DNA of 64,000 bases, taken from the NCBI RefSeq assembly GCF_001953885.1, contig NZ_MQUS01000013.1, positions 124,001 through 188,000 of the forward strand, given 5' to 3'. Positions 52,256-61,600 of this stretch are shown here, in pieces. Under the pieces are notes generated by a model. It was not told the origin of the DNA. It did no database searches and saw only the letters and a list, made by a program, of their open reading frames with translations. Position numbers and translations under genes: made by a program. The stretch's first letter is position 1, and the number at the start of each line of letters is the position of its first letter. The stretch is from Streptomyces sp. IMTB 2501. Its GTDB lineage: Bacteria; Actinomycetota; Actinomycetes; Streptomycetales; Streptomycetaceae.

Positions 52256-53578
52256 TCAGCCGAGCAGCACGACCTCCACCTCGGCGCCGGGCTCGACGGA
52301 CTCGACGTCCTCGGGAACGACGATCAGCGCGTCGGCGTGCGCCAGCGCCGCGATCAGATGCGAGCCGGAACCGCCGACGGGGGTCACCTCGCCGTCGCCG
52401 TACGCACCGCGCAGGAACTGCCGACGGCCCTTGGGTGAGCTCAGCGCCTTGTCCGCCTTCAGGATGGCCCGGACCCGGGGCCGGTTCACTTCCGTGAGGC
52501 CCATCAGGGCGCGGATGGCGGGGCGGACGAACAGCTCGAAGGAGACGTACGACGACACCGGGTTGCCCGGCAGGGCAAGCAGCGGTGTGTGGTCGGGGCC
52601 GACGGAGCCGAAGCCCTGCGGCTTGCCGGGCTGCATGGCGAGCTTGCGGAACTCCACGCCGCTTCCCGCCTCGTCCTCGTCGCCGACGTGCGACAGCGCC
52701 TCCTTGACGACGTCGTACGCCCCGACGCTCACCCCGCCCGTGGTCACCAGCAGGTCGGCGCGGATGAGCTGGTCCTCGATGGTGGCGCGGAGGGTCTCTG
52801 CATCGTCGGCGACGGCGCCCACCCGGTAGGCGATGGCGCCGGCGTCCCGCGCGGCGGCGGTGAGGGCGAAGCTGTTGGAGTCGTAGATCTGGCCGCGGGC
52901 CAGTTCCTCGCCGGGCTGGACGAGTTCGCTGCCCGTGGACAGGACGACCACGCGCGGGCGCGGGCGCACGCGTACCGTGCCGCGGCCGATCGCGGCCAGC
53001 AGTGCGATCTGCGGTGGGCCGAGGACGGTCCCGGCCTCCAGGGCGCGGTCGCTGGCCTTCACGTCGCTGCCCTTGGCGCGCACATGCGCGCGTGCCTCGG
53101 CGGGGCGGTGCACGCGCACGTGCCCCTCGGCACCCTCGGGAGCCAGGCTGCGGGCCCGCATGCCGCTCACCGGACCCTCGCCGAGCCCGCCGTCGGTCCA
53201 CTCGACGGGGACCACGGCCTCGGCGCCGGGCGGCAGCGGGGCGCCGGTCATGATGCGGGCGGCCTGGCCGGGCCCGACCCGGACCGGGTCGAGCGCGCCC
53301 GCCGCGACGTCGCCCACGACCTCCAGGACGGCCGGGAACTCCTCGCTGGCGCCCGCGACGTCCGCGACCCGCACCGCGTACCCGTCCATGGAGCTGTTGT
53401 CGAAGGGCGGCAGGGACACCGGCACCGTGACGTCGTCGACCAGGACGCAGCCCTGGGCGTCGAGCAGCTGCAGCTCGATGGGTTCGAGGGGGCGGACGGT
53501 CTCGAGGATGTCCTCCAGGTGCTCGTCCACCGACCACAGATGGTCCGGGCCGGCGGGGCGGGTCGCGGCGCTGCTCAA
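52256..53578 (-). CDS. moeA: Molybdopterin molybdenumtransferase family protein (MoeA / gephyrin-like Glp)
   Basis: A 440-aa MoeA-fold protein: domain III motif PPFDNSSMDGYAVR, GEELARGQIYDSNSFAL, TTGGVSVGAYDVVKEAL (MoCF motif) and LPGNPVSSYVSFELFVRP. In corynebacteria the MoeA copy in this exact neighbourhood (Glp, beside GlpR) has been recruited to cell division through FtsZ binding. Whether this copy inserts Mo, supports division, or both cannot be told by eye. The TTG start overlaps the galU stop by four bases (TTGA). Confidence 0.92.
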   Translation of the reverse strand: MSSAATRPAGPDHLWSVDEHLEDILETVRPLEPIELQLLDAQGCVLVDDVTVPVSLPPFDNSSMDGYAVRVADVAGASEEFPAVLEVVGDVAAGALDPVRVGPGQAARIMTGAPLPPGAEAVVPVEWTDGGLGEGPVSGMRARSLAPEGAEGHVRVHRPAEARAHVRAKGSDVKASDRALEAGTVLGPPQIALLAAIGRGTVRVRPRPRVVVLSTGSELVQPGEELARGQIYDSNSFALTAAARDAGAIAYRVGAVADDAETLRATIEDQLIRADLLVTTGGVSVGAYDVVKEALSHVGDEDEAGSGVEFRKLAMQPGKPQGFGSVGPDHTPLLALPGNPVSSYVSFELFVRPAIRALMGLTEVNRPRVRAILKADKALSSPKGRRQFLRGAYGDGEVTPVGGSGSHLIAALAHADALIVVPEDVESVEPGAEVEVVLLG

Positions 53579-54486
53579 GATTGCTGCATCTCCTCGGCTA
53601 CGTAACTGCGAAGCCAGGTCCGGAAGTCCGGGCCCAGGTCTTCACGTTCGCACGCGAGTCTGACAATGGCACGCAGATAGTCGCCACGGTCGCCGGTGTC
53701 ATAGCGGCGGCCCTCGAAGACGACGCCGTGCACCGGTCCGCCGACCTTCTCGTCCGTGGCGAGTTGCTGGAGGGCGTCGGTGAGCTGGATCTCGCCGCCA
53801 CGGCCCGGCTCGGTCTTGCGCAGTATGTCGAAGATGTGCGGGTCCAGGACGTAGCGGCCGATGATCGCGTAGTTCGACGGGGCGTCCGCCGGATCCGGCT
53901 TCTCGACCATCCCGGTCACCTTGACCACGTCGCCGTCGGCGGTCGTCTCCACGGCCGCGCAGCCGTAGAGGTGGACCTGCTCGGGCGCGACCTCCATGAG
54001 GGCGATCACGCTGCCGCCGTGCTGCTCCTGCACCTCGATCATGCGCTGGAGGAGCGGGTCGCGCGGGTCGATCAGGTCGTCGCCCAGGAGCACCGCGAAA
54101 GGCTCGTGACCGACGTGCGGGGCGGCGCACAGCACGGCGTGCCCGAGACCCCGGGGGTCGCCCTGGCGCACGTAGTGCATGGTCGCCAGGTCGCTTGACT
54201 CCCGCACCTTCGCCAGCCGCCCGGCGTCGCCCTTCTTCTGGAGTGCCGATTCCAACTCGTAGTTGCGGTCGAAGTGGTCCTCAAGCGGACGCTTGTTGCG
54301 CCCGGTGATCATGAGGACGTCGTCGAGCCCCGCCGACACGGCCTCCTCGACCACGTACTGGATCGCGGGCTTGTCGACGACCGGCAGCATCTCCTTGGGA
54401 GTGGCTTTGGTGGCCGGCAGGAACCGGGTGCCGAGGCCTGCCGCAGGGATGACAGCCTTGCTGATCCTGGGGTGCGACTGAGTCAT
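53575..54486 (-). CDS. galU: UTP-glucose-1-phosphate uridylyltransferase
   Basis: A 303-aa nucleotidyltransferase making UDP-glucose for glycans and for the Leloir cycle. Motifs: AVIPAAGLGTRFLPATKATPKEM (part: AAGLGTRFLP), PVVDKPAIQY, GLGHAVLCA, LLGDDLI and VEKP. The ATG is seven bases after a possible -10 (TATGGT), suggesting leaderless translation. First gene of the galU-moeA-moaC-moaB-rimJ unit, divergent from the cyclo-ligase gene. Confidence 0.96.
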   Translation of the reverse strand: MTQSHPRISKAVIPAAGLGTRFLPATKATPKEMLPVVDKPAIQYVVEEAVSAGLDDVLMITGRNKRPLEDHFDRNYELESALQKKGDAGRLAKVRESSDLATMHYVRQGDPRGLGHAVLCAAPHVGHEPFAVLLGDDLIDPRDPLLQRMIEVQEQHGGSVIALMEVAPEQVHLYGCAAVETTADGDVVKVTGMVEKPDPADAPSNYAIIGRYVLDPHIFDILRKTEPGRGGEIQLTDALQQLATDEKVGGPVHGVVFEGRRYDTGDRGDYLRAIVRLACEREDLGPDFRTWLRSYVAEEMQQS

Positions 54487-54587
54487 GTCCGCCACCATAT
54501 CCGGTGTCTTTGTAGGAAAACTGTGACTCCGGTTGGTTGACCCTTTATGACCGCATTGAACAATCAAGAAGGACGCGAGAACGACCC

Positions 54588-55208
54588 GTGGAACACAACG
54601 GACGCACGAGCGAGCCTGACAAGCGCATGTTGCGGCGGGAGTTCCTCTCGGTGAGGAACAGGTTGACACAGGATGACGTCGACGCAACAGGGCGCGCGCT
54701 GGCGGAGCGTGCGCTGGGGCTGCCCGAGCTGGCGCATGCGCGCACGGTGGCTGCGTACGTCTCCGTGGGGAGCGAGCCCGGCACGCCGGCGCTGCTGGAC
54801 GCGCTGCGCGCGCGGGGCGTGCGGGTCCTGCTCCCCGCGCTCCTGTCCGACAACGACCTGGACTGGGGCGAATACACCGGCCCGGGCTCCCTCGCTCGGG
54901 TCCAACACGGCGGGAAAATGGCGCTTTTCGAGCCCTCCGGCACGCGTCTGGGCCCGGACGCGGTGACGGCCGCGGACGTCGTTCTGCTGCCCGGACTCGC
55001 GGTCGACGAGCGCGGGATGCGCCTGGGGCGCGGCGGAGGGTCGTACGACCGCGTACTGGCCCGTCTGGAACGCGCGGGCACACGCCCCCGGCTCGTGGTG
55101 CTGCTGTACGACACGGAGGTCGTCGCGCACGTCCCGGCGGAGGCGCACGACAAGCCGGTGCACGCGGTGGTGACGCCCTCCGGCGTGCGCCGCTTCCCGA
55201 GCGCCTGA
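54588..55208 (+). CDS. 5-formyltetrahydrofolate cyclo-ligase
   Basis: Converts 5-formyl-THF to 5,10-methenyl-THF with ATP. The 206-aa product has the basic N-terminal KRMLRREFLSVRNRL and the family signature LPGLAVDERGMRLGRGGGSYDR (part: DERGMRLGRGGGSYDR). GTG start at 54588, with an AAGGA 14 bases upstream. Divergent from galU, the same arrangement as in mycobacteria. Confidence 0.93.
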   Translation: MEHNGRTSEPDKRMLRREFLSVRNRLTQDDVDATGRALAERALGLPELAHARTVAAYVSVGSEPGTPALLDALRARGVRVLLPALLSDNDLDWGEYTGPGSLARVQHGGKMALFEPSGTRLGPDAVTAADVVLLPGLAVDERGMRLGRGGGSYDRVLARLERAGTRPRLVVLLYDTEVVAHVPAEAHDKPVHAVVTPSGVRRFPSA

Positions 55209-55289
55209 CCGAGCGCCGCCCCCACGCCCCGCCGCGCCGACCGGCAGTACAGCGCGCCCCCTACGGTGCGGCACTGCCCCGGACGACGA

Positions 55290-55323
55290 AACGGCCCTCC
55301 ACGCGTGCGCGTGGAGGGCCGTT
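55290..55323. terminator. Bidirectional terminator
   Basis: Perfect 15-bp stem AACGGCCCTCCACGC (55290-55304) / GCGTGGAGGGCCGTT (55309-55323) with loop GTGC, between the convergent cyclo-ligase and acylase genes. A/T ends on both sides suit use in both directions. Confidence 0.85.
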
Positions 55324-55346
55324 CTCCGTGCTGTGCCGTCAGTGGC

Positions 55347-58163
55347 TCACGGCTTGAGGACGAGTGTGTCGCTCGTGCTCTGGTCGACCGCCTTGTCCGA
55401 GAACGACCAGGGCAGCAGCTCGCCCCTGGCCCACAGGCTCGTCTGGTCCGTGTAGTGCGCGCTGAAGGCGTGCCCGGAGGCGCCGGTCAGGTTGATCCAC
55501 TTGGACTTGTCGAGATCGGCGAGGTTGACGACCATCCGCATGGACGGCACCCAGACGACGCTGTAGCCGCCGGCGGCGTTCCAGCCGGTCGCGTTCACCG
55601 TGGCCTCGCCGCCGCTGAGCCTCCAGGGACCGCGGTTGAGGATGTACTGCAGGACCTGGGGGCCGTCGGTGCCGAGTGTCTGGTTCTTCAGGAACAGCCG
55701 GTGCAGCCGGCCCCAGCTCCAGGTGTCGATGTCCTTGCCGAGCTTGGCGGTCAGCTCCCAGCGGGCGTCGATCATGGCGCGCGCGAAGAGCTGGTCCACG
55801 TTGTTCGCCGCGGGACGGGTGCCCGACTTCGGCGTCTTCCACCAGTCGCTGTCCGGCTTGTCCATCAGGGTGCGCACGACCTCGAACCAGCGGTCCCCGC
55901 CGTCCGGCTGCGCCTGGTCGGTGTCGCGCTCACCGCACTCGCGCACCTTGGTGTTGTCGTCGACCGGGCCGGTGCTGTCGATCTTGTTGACCCACAGGCA
56001 CTGTCCGCCGACGCGCAGCTCCTTGGGGAGCTTGTTGCCGAAGGCGAGCTTGAGGATGTTGCGCCAGACGGCGTTGAAGTAGGCGGCCGCCGCGGAGTCG
56101 GCTTCCTGGGTGTAGTCCCAGCCCTCAAGCAGCTTCTGCGCGTCTCGCACGTTCTTGTCGTCGAGGTTGATCTTCAGCAGCCTGGGCACCAGGAGTTTGG
56201 CGATCTCGCTGCTGTTGTCCAGCTGCATCTGCCGCATGTCGTCGGTGGAGATCTTGCCGCCGTCCTTGATCTTGGACTCGATCAGGTCGGTGATGCGCTG
56301 GCTGCGGGTGCCGTAGCCCCAGTCAGTGGTGAGCGCGTACGGGTACTTGCCCTTGTCGACCACGGCCTGGTTGGCGGTGACGATGTAGCCGCGCTCGGGA
56401 TCGAACTCGTACGGCAGCTCGTTCTGCTTGATGAAGCCCGTCCAGCGGTACTTCGAGTCCCAGCCGGGCGCGGGGACGGAGCCGTCGTCGACGGCGGAGC
56501 GGGTGGGGATCCTGCCGGGCAGCGTGTAGCCGATGTGGCCGTCGGTGTCGGCGTAGACCAGGTTCTGCGAGGGCACGTCGAAGAGGGCGGCGGCCTGGCG
56601 GAACTGGCTCCAGTCGGCCGCCTTGTCGATGGCGAAGACGGCGTCCATGGCGGTGCCCGGGTCGAGCGCGGTCCACCTCAGGGCGATGCCGTAACCGTCG
56701 CCGCGGTCGGGGGCGGCGGTGTTGACCGTGGCCCGCTTGCCCACCTGGACGAGTTCGTCGTCGCGGTCGGACAGCAGTGGCATGCCGTCCTGGGTCTGTC
56801 GCACGACGATCGTCTTGGACGCTCCGCCGGCGACCTGGATGGTCTCCTCGCGGGTCTTGAACGGCCGGATCTTGCCGTCGTACAGGTAGCCGTTCGCGCT
56901 GACCTTCTCCAGGTAGAGGTCGGTGACGTCGGCCCCGGAGTTGGTCATGCCCCAGGCGATGTCGGCGTTGTGGCCGATGACCACACCGGGCATGCCGGCA
57001 AAGGTGTAGCCGGTCACGTCGTACTGGCATGTGCTGGAGACGCTGCGGCAGTGCAGGCCCATCTGGTACCAGACGGACGGCAGCGACGCCGACAGGTGCG
57101 GGTCGTTGGCGAGCAGCGGCTTCTTGGTGATGGTGTACTTCCCGGACACCACCCAGGAGTTGGAGCCGATGCCCTGGCCGTTCACGCCGACGGCGGTCGG
57201 GACGTTGTCCAGGACGTTGTAGAGGCCCGCCAGCTGGCTCGTGAGCGCCGATCCGGTCTTGGACGAGGTGGAGGAGCCGGTCGCGCCCTTCGTGGCCCCA
57301 GAGGCGCTTGTGGCGCCGCCGGTCGTACCGGTCGCGCCCGTCGCGCCGGTGCCCTGGGAGGTGCCCGTGCCGCCGCTCTGCCGGAAGGACTTGGTCAGCT
57401 GGCTGTACTGGCCTTCCTGGACGATCGGCTTGTTGCGGCTGTACGGGTACTCCGGGTACAGGTCCTGGATCTGCTGCGGGCCGAGCCGGCTGGTCATCAG
57501 CGCGCGGTCGATCTCGTCCTTCATGTTGCCGCGCAGGTCCCAGGCCATCGCCTTCAGCCAGGAGACGGAGTCGACCGGAGTCCACTTGCCCGGCTTGTAG
57601 TCGTTGGTGAAGCCCAGAGCGGCGTATTCGAGGGAGATGTCCTTGCCGTCCTTGCCCTGAAGGTAGGCGTTGACTCCCTTGGCGTACGCCTGGAGGTACT
57701 TCTTCGTGGACGCCGACAGCTTGGTGTCGTACTCCTGCTCGGCGATCCGGTCCCAGCCGAGGGTGCGCAGGAACTCGTCGTTCTTGACCTGGCTCTTGCC
57801 GAACATCTCCGACAGGCGCCCGGACGTCATGTGCCGGCGCACGTCCATCTCGTAGAACCGGTCCTGCGCCTGCACGTAGCCCTGCGCCATGAACAGGTCC
57901 TCGTCGGAGGACGCGTAGATCTGCGGGATGCCGTTGCCGTCCCGCTTGACGTCGACCGGCCCCGACAGGCCGTCGAGCGTGATCGAGCCCTTGGTCTGCG
58001 GGAAGGAGGCGCGGACGGTGCTGATCGACCAGTACGCGCCGTAGGCGATGCCTCCGATGATGGCCAGTACCAGCACCAGCACGATCAATCGGGCTTTGCG
58101 CCCCTTCTTCCTGCCGGACTTGGCGGGCTTGTCACCCGTTGTGGCGGTGGTGTTGGGGGGCAT
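55347..58163 (-). CDS. Penicillin-acylase-family N-terminal nucleophile hydrolase
   Basis: A 938-aa membrane-anchored protein: one N-terminal helix (ARLIVLVLVLAIIGGIAYGAY, about 24-44), an alpha-chain region with the LDGLSGPVDVKRDGNGIPQIYA start (part: VDVKRDGNGIPQIYA) and AQGYVQAQDRFYEMD. A Gly/Thr/Ser-rich spacer follows (about residues 255-300), then the maturation site GIGSNSW, whose Ser would become the nucleophile of the beta chain after self-cleavage. ANDPHLSASLPSVWYQ is conserved downstream. Family members deacylate beta-lactams, homoserine lactones or lipopeptides; the substrate is unknown. AAGGA precedes the ATG by five bases. Confidence 0.92.
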   Translation of the reverse strand: MPPNTTATTGDKPAKSGRKKGRKARLIVLVLVLAIIGGIAYGAYWSISTVRASFPQTKGSITLDGLSGPVDVKRDGNGIPQIYASSDEDLFMAQGYVQAQDRFYEMDVRRHMTSGRLSEMFGKSQVKNDEFLRTLGWDRIAEQEYDTKLSASTKKYLQAYAKGVNAYLQGKDGKDISLEYAALGFTNDYKPGKWTPVDSVSWLKAMAWDLRGNMKDEIDRALMTSRLGPQQIQDLYPEYPYSRNKPIVQEGQYSQLTKSFRQSGGTGTSQGTGATGATGTTGGATSASGATKGATGSSTSSKTGSALTSQLAGLYNVLDNVPTAVGVNGQGIGSNSWVVSGKYTITKKPLLANDPHLSASLPSVWYQMGLHCRSVSSTCQYDVTGYTFAGMPGVVIGHNADIAWGMTNSGADVTDLYLEKVSANGYLYDGKIRPFKTREETIQVAGGASKTIVVRQTQDGMPLLSDRDDELVQVGKRATVNTAAPDRGDGYGIALRWTALDPGTAMDAVFAIDKAADWSQFRQAAALFDVPSQNLVYADTDGHIGYTLPGRIPTRSAVDDGSVPAPGWDSKYRWTGFIKQNELPYEFDPERGYIVTANQAVVDKGKYPYALTTDWGYGTRSQRITDLIESKIKDGGKISTDDMRQMQLDNSSEIAKLLVPRLLKINLDDKNVRDAQKLLEGWDYTQEADSAAAAYFNAVWRNILKLAFGNKLPKELRVGGQCLWVNKIDSTGPVDDNTKVRECGERDTDQAQPDGGDRWFEVVRTLMDKPDSDWWKTPKSGTRPAANNVDQLFARAMIDARWELTAKLGKDIDTWSWGRLHRLFLKNQTLGTDGPQVLQYILNRGPWRLSGGEATVNATGWNAAGGYSVVWVPSMRMVVNLADLDKSKWINLTGASGHAFSAHYTDQTSLWARGELLPWSFSDKAVDQSTSDTLVLKP

Positions 58164-58431
58164 CGCTGTCCTTGCTGTCCTAACGCGAGCGGCAGGTCGG
58201 GCTGTGACTTTGAATGAGCGCTGGAGCAACCATAGGCGCAGGGCCCTGTGCCGCTTGACGCGGAGTGGGGAACCAGCGCGCACGAGCGTTCGATCTTGCC
58301 TCCACGAGCGTCAAGAAAGCGTCAAGACTTAGGTAAGGTAACGAAGTACTTGGGTGCGGTGCGCCGCAGCCTCGGGTCTTGTGTACGTGAGCTCGCGCGC
58401 CCGGCGCGCGAGCCAAGGAAGGGAACCGCCG

Positions 58432-59937
58432 CTGACTGTTCACCATCTCAACCAGCTCTTGCTCGTCTGCTCCGTGGTCCTGCTCGTCGCCGTCGCGGCC
58501 GTGCGGATCTCCTCCCGCAGCGGGCTCCCCAGCCTGCTCGTCTACCTGGCGATCGGCGTCCTGATGGGCCAGGACGGCCTCGGTGAAATCCACTTCAACA
58601 GCGCCGCGGCGACCCAGGTCATGGGGTACGCGGCCCTGGTCGTGATCCTCGCCGAGGGCGGTCTCGGCACGAAGTGGAAGGAGATCAAGCCGGTCCTGTC
58701 GTCCGCCTCGGTCCTGGCGACCCTCGGCGTCGCCGTCAGCGTGGGTGTCACCGCGGCCGGCGCGCACTACCTGGTCGGGCTGGAGTGGCGGCAGGCGCTC
58801 ATCATCGGCGCGGTGGTGTCGTCGACGGACGCGGCGGCGGTCTTCTCGGTGCTGCGCAAAGTTCCGCTCCCCGCGCGCGTGACGGGCACGCTGGAGGCGG
58901 AGTCCGGCTTCAACGACGCCCCGGTGGTCATCCTGGTCGTCGCCTTCTCCATGGCCGGCCCGGTCGAGCACTGGTACGTCCTGCTGGGCGAGATAGCCCT
59001 GGAGCTGGCCATCGGCGCGGCCATAGGCTTCGCGGTGGGCTGGTTCGGTTCCTGGGGGCTCAAGCACGTGGCCCTGCCCGCCTCCGGCCTCTACCCGATC
59101 GCGGTCATGGCGATCGCCGTGACGGCGTACGCCGCCGGCGCCCTGGCGCACGGCAGCGGCTTCCTGGCCGTCTACCTGGCCTCGATGGTGCTCGGCAACG
59201 CCAAGCTTCCACACTGGCCGGCTACGCGTGGCTTCGCCGAGGGGCTCGGCTGGATCGCCCAGATCGGCATGTTCGTCCTGCTCGGCCTGCTGGTCACCCC
59301 GCACGAACTGGGCGACGACGTCTGGCCCGCTCTCGTCATCGGGCTGATCCTGACCATGGTCGCCCGGCCGCTGAGCGTGGTGCTCAGCCTGGCGCCGTTC
59401 CGCATGCCGTGGCAGGAGCAGACGCTGATGTCCTGGGCGGGACTGCGCGGCGCCGTGCCCATCATCCTGGCCACCATCCCGATGGTGAACGGCGTCGCCG
59501 ACAGCCGTCGCATCTTCAACATCGTCTTCGTCCTGGTCGTGGTCTACACCCTCGTCCAAGGGCCGACCCTGCCCTGGCTGGCGCGCAAGCTGCGCCTGGG
59601 CGAGGAGGGCGAGGCCTCCGACCTCGGCATCGAGTCGGCGCCTCTGGAGCGGCTGCGCGGGCACCTGTTGTCCATCTCGGTCCCCGAAGGCTCCAGGATG
59701 CACGGCGTGGAGGTCAGCGAGCTGCGCCTGCCGCCCGGCGCCGCCGTCACCCTCGTCGTCCGCGAAGGAAAATCGTTTGTTCCGCTGCCCACGACGGTGC
59801 TGCGCCAGGGCGACGAGCTGCTCGTCGTCGCCACCGATCCGGTGCGCGACGCGGCGGAGCGGCGCCTGCGCGCAGTCGCCCACGGCGGCAAACTGGCGGG
59901 CTGGCTGGGAGCGAACGGGGCGGGCAGGTCGCGTTAG
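58432..59937 (+). CDS. Potassium/proton antiporter, CPA1 type with C-terminal TrkA-C domain
   Basis: A 501-aa membrane protein with about 12-13 helices and the CPA1 acidic core (STDAAAVFSVLR, ESGFNDAPVVILVVAF), MSWAGLRGAVPIILAT, and a cytoplasmic RCK_C/TrkA-C domain (about 405-485: LSISVPEGSRMHGVEVSEL, part shown: VPEGSRMHGVE; then GDELLVVATDPV). The NhaP2/CvrA type exchanges K+ or Na+ for protons. The best start is a CTG at 58432, eight bases after AAGGAAGGG and immediately before the first helix; no ATG, GTG or TTG has such a site. Divergent from the acylase gene. Confidence 0.9.
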   Translation: MTVHHLNQLLLVCSVVLLVAVAAVRISSRSGLPSLLVYLAIGVLMGQDGLGEIHFNSAAATQVMGYAALVVILAEGGLGTKWKEIKPVLSSASVLATLGVAVSVGVTAAGAHYLVGLEWRQALIIGAVVSSTDAAAVFSVLRKVPLPARVTGTLEAESGFNDAPVVILVVAFSMAGPVEHWYVLLGEIALELAIGAAIGFAVGWFGSWGLKHVALPASGLYPIAVMAIAVTAYAAGALAHGSGFLAVYLASMVLGNAKLPHWPATRGFAEGLGWIAQIGMFVLLGLLVTPHELGDDVWPALVIGLILTMVARPLSVVLSLAPFRMPWQEQTLMSWAGLRGAVPIILATIPMVNGVADSRRIFNIVFVLVVVYTLVQGPTLPWLARKLRLGEEGEASDLGIESAPLERLRGHLLSISVPEGSRMHGVEVSELRLPPGAAVTLVVREGKSFVPLPTTVLRQGDELLVVATDPVRDAAERRLRAVAHGGKLAGWLGANGAGRSR

Positions 59938-60234
59938 GAGGTCTTCTCTCAGCGTTCATATCCGGATCCCAGGGTTCACATCCCGTGAATTCCCAGGTAC
60001 CCACGCCAATGGTGCTCGTTTTCACAGCCGAGGAAGGCGGCACTCCCTGTACCATGAAGGCGCACCCTGATCGAACCAACTCTGCCTGACGCAGAGCTGG
60101 CGCGACCGTATGGCGGCCGCATCGTCCCCACCCGCAGTGGGCGCCGGCATCTACCGCAGTCCGCGCAAGAGGACAGCTCTCGGCGCCCTGGCCCACCCAG
60201 GCCCGCGCTACCAGGCGGCAGAAAGGCACGGGCC
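59938..60234. other. 297-bp gap before the MFS gene
   Basis: No gene seen. A possible -10 (TACCAT near 60049-60054) and a short hairpin (TCTGCC-TGAC-GCAGA area near 60079-60095) could belong to the MFS promoter or leader. ORFs here lack codon bias. Confidence 0.4.
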
Positions 60235-61533
60235 GTGGTATCCACGGTCACCACCACCGAGCCGGAGAAGACCTCCCCGGCCTCGTCCCGCCCGGGATAC
60301 GGACAGCTGCTGCGCACCCGCGGCGCCTGGACCTTCCTGCTCCCCGGCTTCGCGGCGCGCCAGCCGTTCGCGATGCTCACGATCTCCATCGTGCTGCTGG
60401 TGCAGCACACCACCGGCTCGTACGGCGCCGCGGGCGCCACCGCGGCCGTCACCGGTGTCTCCATGGCGCTGTTCGCGCCGTACAGCGGCCGCCTCGCCGA
60501 TCGCCACGGCCAGCGCGCCGTACTGATGCCCGGCATTCTGCTGCACACGGTGTCGGGCCTGTCGCTGACGACGCTCGCGCTGGCGCACGCGCCCCTGTGG
60601 GCGCTGTTCCTGGCGGCCGTCCCGACCGGCGCCTCGGTGCCGCAGGTCGGCCCCATGGTGCGTGCGCGCTGGGGCGTGAAGCTGCAGGGCTCGCCCCTGA
60701 TGACCACCGCGGCGGCGTTCGAGTCGGTCACGGACGAGCTGACCTTCGTCTTCGGTCCGCTGCTGGCGACCGCGCTGTGCACCACCGTGACGCCGGCGGC
60801 AGGCCTGGTCACGGAGGGCGCGCTGACCCTCGTCGGCGGTCTGCTGTTCGCCGCGCAGAAGGGCACGCAACCGCCGGTGACCGGTGAGAGCGGGCACGCG
60901 CGCGTGCAGCACGCCTCAGCGTTGCGCGTGCCGGGCGTGCGCGTGCTTGCCGTGACCTTCCTCGGTATCGGGTCCGTCTTCGGCGGCATGCAGGTGTCGC
61001 TGGCGGCGTTCACGGAGTCGATCGGCGAGCCCGGCCTGAACGGCGTGCTGTACGGCGTCTTCGCCGCCGGAAACATGCTGTCCGGCATCGTCTGCGGCGC
61101 GATCGCCTGGAAGACCGCCCCCCAGCGCCGCCTGGTCGTCGGCTACACGGCGCTCGCGATCATCGCGTCCGCCCTGTGGACGGCGCACTCGGTGCTGCTG
61201 CTCGCCGGGCTCGGCCTGCTGGTCGGCATGTGCATCGCGCCGGCGCTGATCACCGGCTACACGCTGGTCGAAAGCCTGGTCCCGGCCGGCGCCCGCACGG
61301 AGGCCTTCACCTGGCTGACCGGCGCGGTCGCGCTCGGTCAGGCGGCCGCCGTCACGGTCGCCGGTCAGCTGGAGGACCGGCTGTGGGACGGCGCGGGATT
61401 CCTGGTGCCGATGGCCGGCACGGTGCTCGCGCTGGCGACCCTGCTGTCGCTGCGATCAAGGCTGGTCACGCGGCAGCAGAACCGCACCGTCGCACGTGGC
61501 GTCGGTCACCGCGTGCCGGTGACGGTGGACTGA
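60235..61533 (+). CDS. Major facilitator superfamily transporter
   Basis: A 432-aa membrane protein with twelve hydrophobic segments and the MFS loop 2-3 motif (GRLADRHGQRAVLM). The central loop is short. This resembles the YitG/arabinose-efflux-like single-gene exporters of actinomycetes; the substrate is unknown. GTG start with AAAGG eight bases upstream. It precedes the CIRCE-fmdB unit by about 30 bp, but that unit has its own operator, so read-through may or may not occur. Confidence 0.9.
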   Translation: MVSTVTTTEPEKTSPASSRPGYGQLLRTRGAWTFLLPGFAARQPFAMLTISIVLLVQHTTGSYGAAGATAAVTGVSMALFAPYSGRLADRHGQRAVLMPGILLHTVSGLSLTTLALAHAPLWALFLAAVPTGASVPQVGPMVRARWGVKLQGSPLMTTAAAFESVTDELTFVFGPLLATALCTTVTPAAGLVTEGALTLVGGLLFAAQKGTQPPVTGESGHARVQHASALRVPGVRVLAVTFLGIGSVFGGMQVSLAAFTESIGEPGLNGVLYGVFAAGNMLSGIVCGAIAWKTAPQRRLVVGYTALAIIASALWTAHSVLLLAGLGLLVGMCIAPALITGYTLVESLVPAGARTEAFTWLTGAVALGQAAAVTVAGQLEDRLWDGAGFLVPMAGTVLALATLLSLRSRLVTRQQNRTVARGVGHRVPVTVD

Positions 61534-61563
61534 TCCCCGGGAATGCGTCACTATGGACCGTCG

Positions 61564-61590
61564 TTAGCACTCATTGAGTGAGAGTGCCAG
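61564..61590 (+). promoter_or_regulatory. CIRCE operator (HrcA-binding site) before fmdB
   Basis: TTAGCACTC (61564-61572), nine-base spacer, GAGTGCCAG (61582-61590). The CIRCE consensus is TTAGCACTC-N9-GAGTGCTAA; the left half is exact and the right half is the GAGTGCCAG version usual in actinobacterial groES/groEL operators. It ends just before the AGGAGGAAG ribosome site, so HrcA binding would block transcription or the complex could sit in the leader. Confidence 0.85.
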
Positions 61591-61600
61591 GAGGAAGACA

